From AC-52 sp044870295 (GTDB lineage: Bacteria; Actinomycetota; UBA4738), in the NCBI GenBank assembly GCA_044870295.1, contig JBIOYQ010000182.1:1-32515 (forward strand): a stretch of 32,515 nucleotides of DNA. Direction: 5' to 3'. Positions within the stretch are counted from its first letter, which is position 1, and every line of letters begins with the position of its first letter. The notes beneath the pieces are model-generated. The model worked only from the letters and a program-made list of their open reading frames with translations. It made no database searches and had not been told where the DNA came from. The translations under genes were made by a program, and so were the position numbers. Shown one piece after another: positions 22,240-29,704 of this stretch.

Positions 22240-22788
22240 GTGCGGATCTACACGAAGAAGGGGGACGACGGGACCACCGGGCTGCTGTACGGAGGCCGCG
22301 TCTCCAAGGGCGATCCGGCAACCGAGGCGTACGGGAGCGTGGACGAAGCGGTGGCGGCACTGGGCCTGGCCCGAGCCCTGGCTTCGGACGACGGTGCCCG
22401 ATCGGTGATCCTCCGATTGCAGCGCGAGCTGTTCGTGGTGGGAGCGGACCTGGCCACCAATCCAGAGGAGCGCCACAAGCTGCAGCCCGGCGTCTCCTTG
22501 GTCACACCCGACATGACCGAGGAGCTGGAGCGCCTGATCGACCGGTCCGTCGAGGAGCACCCCCTCCCCCAGGAGTTCTTGGTGCCCGGGGAGAACGCAC
22601 CTTCGGCTGCCCTGGACGTGGCCCGAACGATGGTCCGCCGGGCCGAGCGCCGAGCCGTGGAGTGGCGCGACGGCGGGGGGACGGTCAGCCCAGAAGCGCT
22701 GCGCTATCTCAATCGGCTGAGCGACTTGCTGTTCTGCCTGGCTCGTGAAGCCGCCGGAGATTCCGAGGCTCCGAGCCGCGAACGCTGA
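22240..22788 (+). CDS. Cob(I)yrinic acid a,c-diamide adenosyltransferase, PduO type
   Basis: The enzyme transfers adenosine from ATP to cob(I)alamin, making adenosylcobalamin. The 182-residue product has the ATP motif YTKKGDDGTTGLLYGGRVSK (4-23), SVDEAVAALG, and the C-terminal RTMVRRAERRAVEW and RYLNRLSDLLFCLAR motifs. GTG 22240 is chosen because the family starts at this YTKKGD segment and TATCCT lies 7 bp upstream, implying a leaderless message. An ATG at 22132 is open in frame but adds 36 non-family residues. NrdJ in the same window needs the product. Confidence 0.93.
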   Translation: MRIYTKKGDDGTTGLLYGGRVSKGDPATEAYGSVDEAVAALGLARALASDDGARSVILRLQRELFVVGADLATNPEERHKLQPGVSLVTPDMTEELERLIDRSVEEHPLPQEFLVPGENAPSAALDVARTMVRRAERRAVEWRDGGGTVSPEALRYLNRLSDLLFCLAREAAGDSEAPSRER

Positions 22789-22849
22789 CACGGTCCCTCT
22801 CGTCCGACGGACGGAGAACTCGGGGTGAAGGGTGGGACAATGCCAGGCC

Positions 22850-24814
22850 ATGGGCACGACGGATCGCCTGGCATCTCAGCCCGTGCGGGCCGCGCACGAA
22901 GCTCTGGAGGGCCATCGCTGGCAGGAGGCCTTCGACCTGCTCGCCCGAAGCGATCGTGAAGGCCAGCTCGCCCCCCGCGACCTCGAAGCCCTCGCGCAGG
23001 CGGCGTGGTTCACGGGGCAGCCGGAGCTCACTATCGAGGTGAAGGAGCGGGCCTTCCGGGCTCATCTCGATCGAGGCGACCGCGCCCGGGCCGCGACGGT
23101 CGCGTTCGACCTGTCGCGCGAGTACATGATGAAACAGAAGCGGTCCATCGGCTCGGCGTGGGCGGGCCGGGGCGAACGGCTGCTCCAGGGCGAGCCGGAG
23201 TCCTTCGCCCATGGTTACCTGGCCATCTCCCACAGCTGGCGGTCCCAGGACGCCGGCGACGTCGACGAGGCCATCCGCTGGGCCGAGCAGGCCGTCGACA
23301 TCGGCACGCGCTTCGGCGACCGCGAGCTGCAGGCGTGGGGGCTCCTGCAGCAGGGCCGGTTGCTGATTGCGGCGGGCAAGACCGATGAAGGCTTCCCCCT
23401 CATGGAGGAAGCGACGATCGCGGCGGTGAACGGCGAGATCAGCCCGTTCACGGCGGGTGTGGCCTACTGCGCCATCATCGCGGCGTGCCGGAACACCACC
23501 GACTACCGCCGCGCCAGCGAGTGGACGGAGGCGGCGCACCGGTGGTGCGAACGACAGGCCATCGCCGGGTTCCCAGGCGTGTGTCGCGTGCACAGCGCCG
23601 AGATCGTGGCGCTCCAGGGGGCCCTGGACCGCGCCGAGCACGAACTCGAGAAGGCGACGGAGGAGCTGAGCGCCTACAACATGGGCCCTCCGCTGGCCGA
23701 CGGCTTCTACGCCCTGGCGGAGATCCGCTTCAAGCTCGGTGACACAGCGGGCGCCGAGGAAGCGCTGCGCCAAGCTCATGCGTTGGGCCACTCTCCGCAT
23801 CCGCTGATGGCGCTGATGCGCTTGAGCGAGGGACGGGCCAAATCCGCACTCACGGCGATCAATGCCGCGGTCGTCGAGGAGGTCTCGGATCGCTGGTCCC
23901 GAGCCCGCCTCCTCCCCGCGCAAGCCGAGATCGCCGTCGCGGCAGGAGCGCTCGGCACCGCCCGGGAGGCCGCCCATGAGCTCGCCTCGCTCGCCGATCA
24001 ATACGACTCACCGGCCCTGCACGCCAGTAAGCACGACGCGCAGGCACGGGTCATGCTGGCCGATGGCGACGCGGATGGAGCCGCCAGAGAGATCCGGACC
24101 GCCATCCGCCATTGGCAGGAGGTGGGCGCGCCGTACGAGATCGCCCGGGGCCGAGTCGTCCTGGCGTCCGCCCTGGTCGCGACGGAGCACGGGGACGAGG
24201 CGCGACTGGAGCTCGACGCTGCCAAGGCCGAGTTCGAGCGGCTGGGTGCGGCCCGCGACGCGACCTCGGTGGCAGAAGCGATCAAGGCCGCGACGGCCCG
24301 CGAGACGGGGCCGGCGAAGACGCGCAAGGCGTTTATGTTCACCGACATCGTGGGCTCCACCAACCTCGCCGAGGCCATGGGCGACGAGGCATGGGAGCAC
24401 CTCCTCCGCTGGCACGACGAGACGCTCGAGTCGCTGTTCGCTCGCCGCGGCGGCGAGCTTGTCAGTCGAACCGGCGATGGATTCTTCGTGGCGTTCGACA
24501 TCCCCAAGCAGGCGATCGATACCGCCGTGGCCATCCAACGGGAGCTGGCCGAGCATCGAACGACGCATGGATTCGCGCCGGCAGTCCGCATCGGGATCCA
24601 TACCGCGGAGGCGAACCGGCGAGGGAGCGACTACAGCGGCATGGGCGTGCACGTGGCCGCCAGGATCGCCGCGCTGGCCGAAGGCGGAGAGATCCTGGCT
24701 TCGGCGGACACCGCAAAGGAAGCTGCTGGCTCACACGTCGGGTCGGCACCTCGACCGGTCGCGCTGAAAGGCGTATCCGGAGAGATCGACGTGGTCTCCA
24801 TCAGCTGGTCCTGA
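22850..24814 (+). CDS. TPR-repeat protein with C-terminal class III nucleotidyl cyclase domain
   Basis: About 480 N-terminal residues are helical, Ala/Arg-rich repeats of TPR type. A class III adenylate/guanylate cyclase homology domain follows (about 490-650). Metal-binding Asp499 (FTDIVGST) and Asp543 (RTGDGF) are present, as are Asp594 (SDYSG) and Arg605 (VAARI). The usual substrate lysine position before GDG is Ser539, and the transition-state Asn position is His601. There is no membrane segment. ATG 22850 gives 654 residues; GACAAT 8 bp upstream may be a -10 for a leaderless message, and no Shine-Dalgarno is seen. It may be a degenerate sensor or an atypical cyclase. Confidence 0.85.
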   Translation: MGTTDRLASQPVRAAHEALEGHRWQEAFDLLARSDREGQLAPRDLEALAQAAWFTGQPELTIEVKERAFRAHLDRGDRARAATVAFDLSREYMMKQKRSIGSAWAGRGERLLQGEPESFAHGYLAISHSWRSQDAGDVDEAIRWAEQAVDIGTRFGDRELQAWGLLQQGRLLIAAGKTDEGFPLMEEATIAAVNGEISPFTAGVAYCAIIAACRNTTDYRRASEWTEAAHRWCERQAIAGFPGVCRVHSAEIVALQGALDRAEHELEKATEELSAYNMGPPLADGFYALAEIRFKLGDTAGAEEALRQAHALGHSPHPLMALMRLSEGRAKSALTAINAAVVEEVSDRWSRARLLPAQAEIAVAAGALGTAREAAHELASLADQYDSPALHASKHDAQARVMLADGDADGAAREIRTAIRHWQEVGAPYEIARGRVVLASALVATEHGDEARLELDAAKAEFERLGAARDATSVAEAIKAATARETGPAKTRKAFMFTDIVGSTNLAEAMGDEAWEHLLRWHDETLESLFARRGGELVSRTGDGFFVAFDIPKQAIDTAVAIQRELAEHRTTHGFAPAVRIGIHTAEANRRGSDYSGMGVHVAARIAALAEGGEILASADTAKEAAGSHVGSAPRPVALKGVSGEIDVVSISWS

Positions 24815-24887
24815 AGCACAGAACGCAAGCACGCACGGTCATCGCCTCACGACTACGATCGCGCCAGAACCGGGAAAGGAGTCGAAC

Positions 24888-25205
24888 ATGGTGCGGGTCC
24901 ACATCTGGCTGCGCAGAAAGGACGGCATGTCCGCCGACGAGTTCCGCGACTACTGGCTGACCAAGCACGCTCCGATCGCGGGTGACGGGTACGAGCACCT
25001 GCAGGGCTACGAGGTCGACGTGGTCACCCGCGTTCCCGAGGGGCAGGAGGCGCCCTACGACGGCGTGGCCGTCCTGACGTGGGAGGACCGGGACGGATTC
25101 AAGGCCGACATGGCGAGCGCACCCGCCAAGCAGGCGACCGACGACCTCGCGAACTTCACCAGCGGCTCTGGTCTTCTGTTCATCGATCACGTCGTGGTGA
25201 AGTAA
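24888..25205 (+). CDS. EthD-domain protein
   Basis: The 105-residue protein is a single ferredoxin-like EthD/dimeric alpha-beta barrel domain: VRVHIWLRRKDGMSADEFRDYWLTKHAP at the N-terminus and FIDHVVVK at the end. Family members are small cytoplasmic proteins, some tied to oxidative degradation, most without known reaction. ATG follows AAAGGAG. It is 9 bp from the PPOX gene, so the two are probably cotranscribed. Confidence 0.83.
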   Translation: MVRVHIWLRRKDGMSADEFRDYWLTKHAPIAGDGYEHLQGYEVDVVTRVPEGQEAPYDGVAVLTWEDRDGFKADMASAPAKQATDDLANFTSGSGLLFIDHVVVK

Positions 25206-25214
25206 GGCGCTGCC

Positions 25215-25664
25215 ATGCCGCTGACACCCGAAGAGGTCGACGCGTTCCTGGCAGAGCCACTGCTGTGCCACTTCGCCACGGTCGACGCCGAGGGCAACCC
25301 TCGCGTCCGGCCCCTGTGGTACCTGTGGAAGGACGGAGCGTTCTGGCTCACCACGCGGTTGGAGGCGCGGCACACCGGCCGCGACCTGGCGTCCAGCCCC
25401 CACGTGGCGATCTCGGTCGCGTCGGAACAGCGGCCCTACCGGGCCGTGATGGCATTTGGGCACATCGAGGTCGTCGGCAAGGACGAAGAGGTCCTTCGAG
25501 CGATCGCCGTGCGCTACGGCGAGGAGGAGGGTCTTCGGTTCCTGCAGCACGCGCTCGAACAGCCCGACCGCGTGGCCATGCGCATGCAACCGGAAACGGT
25601 GCTGTCGTGGGACAACAGCCGCGAGGGGACCGACGACGGCTCGAAGCGGACGCCGCTCAGGTGA
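25215..25664 (+). CDS. PPOX-fold (pyridoxamine 5'-phosphate oxidase-like) flavin/F420-binding protein
   Basis: The 149-residue product has the split-barrel PPOX start (LLCHFATVDAEGNPRVRPLWYLWKDGAFWLTT, about 16-47) followed by ARHTGRDLASSPHVAISV, typical of the actinobacterial F420- or flavin-dependent family. The reaction cannot be told from sequence. Its last 8 bases overlap the end of the convergent sulfite-oxidase-like gene. It follows the EthD gene on the same strand. Confidence 0.83.
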   Translation: MPLTPEEVDAFLAEPLLCHFATVDAEGNPRVRPLWYLWKDGAFWLTTRLEARHTGRDLASSPHVAISVASEQRPYRAVMAFGHIEVVGKDEEVLRAIAVRYGEEEGLRFLQHALEQPDRVAMRMQPETVLSWDNSREGTDDGSKRTPLR

Positions 25665-26733
25665 CCGTCACGCGGACCCGTTGGACCGCGTTGTTCGAAT
25701 AACCTCCCACATTCCAGGTCGGCTCCAAGGGCTGCTCGTTCCCGGCGGTGTCTCGGGCCCGGCATGAAAGCTCGTACTCCCCCGGGCCAGAGGGCGTCCA
25801 GGCGAAGGTCCACGGCGTCCACGCCGCCGGACCTGGTGGCTCGCCCAGCTCGGCGCCGTACCACGTCCGCCCTCCGTCCAGGCTGACCTGCACCCGGTCG
25901 ATGGGACCCCACCCCGACCATGCCCGGCCCTCCAATCGGACGGGACCGTAGGGAATCACGCGGTCCCGGCTCATGAACTCGGGGAACCCCGGCGGCACCA
26001 TGAGCGCGCGTGGGGCGATGCGCGTCACGGGCTCCCCGACATCCTCGGGCTGGTCGCGGTAGCGGTAGCCGCGCACCTGCTGGTAGCCCTGGAAGGGCTC
26101 GGCCAGGACCTCGATCGACCGCAGCCATTTCACGCTGGTCATCCCGTACCAGCCGGGCACCACGAGGCGCAGCGGGAATCCGTGCTGGGGAGGGAGGGGC
26201 TGGCCGTTCACCTCGTACGCCAGGAGGACGTCGTCCAGCAGCGCCTCCGCGAGGGGAAGGCTCCGCGCGTAGTCCTGCTCCACCTCGCCCTCCAGGCCAT
26301 GGTCGGCTCCGGTGAAGACCACCTCGACGGCCCCCTCCTGGATGCCGGCCTCCTCCAGCACGCCGCGCACCGGCGTGCCGGTCCACTCCTCGGTGCCGAT
26401 GGCCTCCGCCAGCCACGGTTGGCTGAGCGGGCGGGGGGACAGCTTCGCCCGTCCGTTGCCCGCGCACTCCATGGTCACGGCGGCCGAGCGCCGGGGCCGC
26501 GACCGGAGATCCTCGAGGGTGAGCGTCAGCGGCTGCCGGACGTGGCCGCCCACGGTCAGGCTCCAGGCGTCCGGATCGACGGCCGGAATGTCGTAGTGGA
26601 TCAGCAGGTAGTGGAGGCCGATCGGCGTGATCTCGTAGCGAAGCGCCTCCAGTGGCATCCCGTGGTTCCTGGCCGCGAGCTGCAGCTCTTCCCGTGAGAA
26701 GCCCTCTGCCGTGTGATCGATCGTGTCATCCAT
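25657..26733 (-). CDS. Sulfite oxidase-like molybdopterin oxidoreductase
   Basis: The 358-residue protein has the oxidoreductase molybdopterin domain (about 30-220) with the Mo-coordinating Cys90 in TMECAGNGR, followed by HGFPLRLVVPGWYGMTSVKWL, and a C-terminal Ig-like dimerisation domain (about 240-358). There is no Tat or Sec signal and no haem domain, so it should be cytoplasmic. Similar proteins oxidise sulfite or reduce sulfoxides; the substrate here is unknown. ATG 26733 overlaps the PIG-L stop (ATGGATGA), indicating coupling. Confidence 0.9.
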   Translation of the reverse strand: MDDTIDHTAEGFSREELQLAARNHGMPLEALRYEITPIGLHYLLIHYDIPAVDPDAWSLTVGGHVRQPLTLTLEDLRSRPRRSAAVTMECAGNGRAKLSPRPLSQPWLAEAIGTEEWTGTPVRGVLEEAGIQEGAVEVVFTGADHGLEGEVEQDYARSLPLAEALLDDVLLAYEVNGQPLPPQHGFPLRLVVPGWYGMTSVKWLRSIEVLAEPFQGYQQVRGYRYRDQPEDVGEPVTRIAPRALMVPPGFPEFMSRDRVIPYGPVRLEGRAWSGWGPIDRVQVSLDGGRTWYGAELGEPPGPAAWTPWTFAWTPSGPGEYELSCRARDTAGNEQPLEPTWNVGGYSNNAVQRVRVTVT

Positions 26734-27514
26734 CGAGGTCTCCCAGAAGGCTACCGCGCACTGCTTGCCCGGCACGGTCCCCCGGCGGCCACGCCTGCAC
26801 GAAACTCTCCTCTCCGAGGAACTCGGGAAGGAGATCCTGGGGGAAGTTCTCCAGCTCCACCTGCTGCGTTCGATGCGCGAGGAGGGCATCCAGCTTCCGC
26901 TTGACCACGTCCCGGCAGTCGACCCGAACGGCGATGGTCTCGTCGGGAACCCCTCTCGGCATGAACGGACCCTCCGGATCACCGACGTCCACGCCTCGGG
27001 CGCGGAGCGCCTCCCAAAACGTGTCCATGGAGCTCTGTGGGATGGCGTTGTAGTACAGCCTCTGGAACGCGGCCCCATTGCCCGCCGCCGCCCGGGCGGC
27101 GTGGAAGGCCTCGGTGGCGGCCCGGCTCACGGTGACGTGGTCGTCGTGCATGGTCACGCCTTCGGGACCGAAGGTGACCACGATGTGCGGCTGGAGCTCC
27201 TCGAGGAGGAGGGCGATCCGGCCCGCCAGCTCGGTCCCGGGCACGTCCTTCACCCCGCCGTCCGGGAACCGGAGGTAGTGGATCGGCGCTTCGGCGAATC
27301 CCACCGCGGAAACGGCCGCGCGCTCCTCGGCTTCCCGGACCTCGGCCAGGTTGTCGCGGGTGGCCAAGGAGGGATCGCTGATCACGCCGGCCTCGCCGCT
27401 GGTGGCCACGATCAGCGAGTAGTCGATCCGCTCCGGCCCTTCCTTCGCCAAGACGCCGCCGACGCTGTAGGTGTCGTCGTCCGGATGGGCGTACACGGCG
27501 GTGAGCCGGATCAC
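26726..27514 (-). CDS. PIG-L/LmbE family deacetylase
   Basis: The family removes acetyl groups from GlcNAc-type substrates and includes MshB and Mca of mycothiol metabolism. The 262-residue product has the zinc motif AHPDDD (His10, Asp13), ATSGEAGVISDP and the second histidine motif MHDDHVTVS. GTG 27514 is used: it starts the family domain and lies 4 bp past the dapB stop. Mycothiol function is possible in this phylum but not shown by sequence. It is coupled to the downstream molybdoenzyme gene. Confidence 0.88.
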   Translation of the reverse strand: MIRLTAVYAHPDDDTYSVGGVLAKEGPERIDYSLIVATSGEAGVISDPSLATRDNLAEVREAEERAAVSAVGFAEAPIHYLRFPDGGVKDVPGTELAGRIALLLEELQPHIVVTFGPEGVTMHDDHVTVSRAATEAFHAARAAAGNGAAFQRLYYNAIPQSSMDTFWEALRARGVDVGDPEGPFMPRGVPDETIAVRVDCRDVVKRKLDALLAHRTQQVELENFPQDLLPEFLGEESFVQAWPPGDRAGQAVRGSLLGDLDG

Positions 27515-27518
27515 GACC

Positions 27519-28331
27519 CTAGGAGCCCGCCTCGTCGTCCAGACCGAGCAGCGGCTCGAGCCCCACCGTGAGGCCCGGGTGCCGGATGACCTCCTTGATG
27601 GCCAGGATGACCCCGGGCATGAACGACACGCGCTGCATGGAGTCGTGGCGGATGGTGAGCGTCTGTCCGACGCCGCCGAACACGACCTCCTGGTGCGCGA
27701 CCAGCCCGGGGAGCCGGACCGAATGGATGCGGATGCCCGACGCGTCGCCGCCCCGGACACCGTCCACCGTCTCGGTGGTGGGTCCCTCCCAGGCCTCGCC
27801 GCGGGCCTTCGCCATCCGCTCGGCCGTGGCGATGGCCGTCCCCGACGGGGCGTCGAGCTTCCCCTCGTGGTGGAGCTCGATGATCTCCGCCGCCGGAAAG
27901 ATCTTGGCGGCCATCTCGGCGAAGCGCTGAAGGAGCACGGCTCCGATGGCGAAGTTCGGGGCCACGATCACGTTCGACTCGTTGCCTTCCTCCTCCAGCA
28001 TCCGTGAGATCTCGGCGAGCTGGTCGGGGCCGATCCCCGTCGTTCCGACCACGATGTGCATGGCGTGTTCGATCGCCCACCGGACGTTGTCCATGACGAC
28101 GTCGGGCTGGGTGAAGTCGACGGCGACTTCGGTCTCGGACTGGAGCAACGTGTCGAGCTCGTCGGAGATGCGGACGTCCACGTCGGGGTGGCCGATCATG
28201 CGGCCGAGGTGCTCGCCGGTGAGCGAGGGATTGATCCCGGCCACCAGAGCCAGGTCGGGGTCCTCGGCGACGGCCTGGCACACCAGTCGGCCCATACGGC
28301 CGGCTGCGCCCAGGACGCCGACCCGGATCAT
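27519..28331 (-). CDS. dapB: 4-hydroxy-tetrahydrodipicolinate reductase
   Basis: DapB reduces the DapA product with NAD(P)H. The 270-residue protein has the Rossmann motif VGVLGAAGRMGR (4-15), VDFTQPD, GTTGI (96-100) and the active-site signature ELHHEGKLDAPSGTA (152-166; His154-His155, Lys158). ATG overlaps the M16 peptidase stop as ATGA. dapA is 5.6 kb away rather than nearby. Confidence 0.97.
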   Translation of the reverse strand: MIRVGVLGAAGRMGRLVCQAVAEDPDLALVAGINPSLTGEHLGRMIGHPDVDVRISDELDTLLQSETEVAVDFTQPDVVMDNVRWAIEHAMHIVVGTTGIGPDQLAEISRMLEEEGNESNVIVAPNFAIGAVLLQRFAEMAAKIFPAAEIIELHHEGKLDAPSGTAIATAERMAKARGEAWEGPTTETVDGVRGGDASGIRIHSVRLPGLVAHQEVVFGGVGQTLTIRHDSMQRVSFMPGVILAIKEVIRHPGLTVGLEPLLGLDDEAGS

Positions 28332-29704
28332 CGCCCGGGTCCGGGGTGGTGCGCGGCCACCGGTGGAGCGGTGGCCTCACCGGCCGGCGTCCCGGCCCGG
28401 ACCAGGCCGTGCTCCAGAACGCCGTCGAAGGCGTGCTGGTCGAACGGTCCGATCACGGCCAGGGCCATGGGCCGACCGAACACATCGCGGGCGGCCTCCG
28501 TGGCGGTCTCGATGGTCACCGCGTCGGTCCTGGCCAGCACCTCGTCGACCGAGAGGATCTCGCCGTGACTGATCTCCGACCGCCCGATCCTGGACATCCG
28601 GCCGCTCGTGTCCTCCAGAGACAACACCAACGACCCCTTGAGGTGGCCCTTGGCGCGATCCAGCTCGTCGGCGGTCAGGCCGCCGTCCACGATGTCGCGC
28701 ATCTGCTCCAGCGCGATGTCCATGACGTCCCGAGCCTTGGTCGGCGTGGTCCCCGCGTAGACCGAGAACAGTCCCGTCTCCGCGAACATGGTGTGGTAGC
28801 TGTACACCGAATAGGCCATCCCGCGCTTCTCACGGATCTCCTGGAACAGCCGCGAGGACATGCCACCGCCCAGCGCCGAGTTCACCACGCCGAACGCGAA
28901 CCTCCGTGGATCCTTCCGGGAGAACCCGCTCGTGCCGAACGAGATGTGGGCCTGCTCCGTGTCCCGGTGCTTGACGACGGTCCCGGCCGAGATCGGCGGG
29001 ATGTCCCCGCCCACCCGCACCTTCGGCGCCTGGCCGGACGACAGCCGCTTCCCCGTGTCCATGTGCTGCTCGGCCAGCGCGCACAGATCCTCGTGCGCCA
29101 GGTGGCCGGCGGCGGCGATCACGAAGTGGGGCGGCTCGTACAGTCGGTCGTAGAACCGCTTGACCTGGTCTCGCGACACCGACCCGATGGTCTCACGGGT
29201 CCCCAGCACCGGCCGTCCCAGAGGGTGGCCGTCCCACAGGCCCTCGGCGAACAGGTCGTGGATCAGGTCGCCGGGGTCGTCGTCGCGCATGTTGATCTCT
29301 TCGACGATCACCATGCGCTCGGCATCGAAGTCTGACTTGGCCAGGACGGAGTGCTGGAGCATGTCGCTCATGAAGTCCATGGCCAAGGGCAGGTCCTGGT
29401 CGCGGACGCGGCAGTAGTAGCACGTGTATTCCTTCGCCGTGAACGCGTTGAGGTCCCCGCCCACCGCGTCGAACGCTTCGGCGATCCGGCGAGCCGACCT
29501 GGTCTTCGTCCCCTTGAACAGCAGGTGCTCGAGGAAGTGCGAGGCGCCGGCGATGGCGGGACGTTCGTCACGAGAGCCGACGTCGACCCAGATCCCGAGC
29601 GCCACCGAGCGCATGCCCGGCATGGTCTCGGTGACGATGCGGAGGCCTGACGCGTATTCGGTTCGAGAGATCTCAGTGGATCGAGGCTGGCGCTTCGGGC
29701 TCAA
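28328..29704 (-). CDS. M16 family zinc peptidase
   Basis: The 458-residue protein is an insulinase/processing-peptidase-like enzyme with the inverted zinc motif HFLEH (His56, Glu59, His60) and distal Glu136 in VIVEEINM. A second M16 C-domain follows (about 190-370, GGGMSSRLFQEIREKRGMAYSVYSY). The start is TTG at 29704, in a TTGA overlap with the pnp stop; no other start lies before the conserved TEYASGLRIVTETMP. pnp-M16-dapB order is typical of the phylum. Confidence 0.93.
   Translation of the reverse strand: MSPKRQPRSTEISRTEYASGLRIVTETMPGMRSVALGIWVDVGSRDERPAIAGASHFLEHLLFKGTKTRSARRIAEAFDAVGGDLNAFTAKEYTCYYCRVRDQDLPLAMDFMSDMLQHSVLAKSDFDAERMVIVEEINMRDDDPGDLIHDLFAEGLWDGHPLGRPVLGTRETIGSVSRDQVKRFYDRLYEPPHFVIAAAGHLAHEDLCALAEQHMDTGKRLSSGQAPKVRVGGDIPPISAGTVVKHRDTEQAHISFGTSGFSRKDPRRFAFGVVNSALGGGMSSRLFQEIREKRGMAYSVYSYHTMFAETGLFSVYAGTTPTKARDVMDIALEQMRDIVDGGLTADELDRAKGHLKGSLVLSLEDTSGRMSRIGRSEISHGEILSVDEVLARTDAVTIETATEAARDVFGRPMALAVIGPFDQHAFDGVLEHGLVRAGTPAGEATAPPVAAHHPGPGR

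Noticed and set aside
22789..22849. Separate small gene or terminator between the adenosyltransferase and the TPR-cyclase
   Set aside because: Only 61 bases, with no stem of note and no frame beyond a GTG extension of the cyclase gene.
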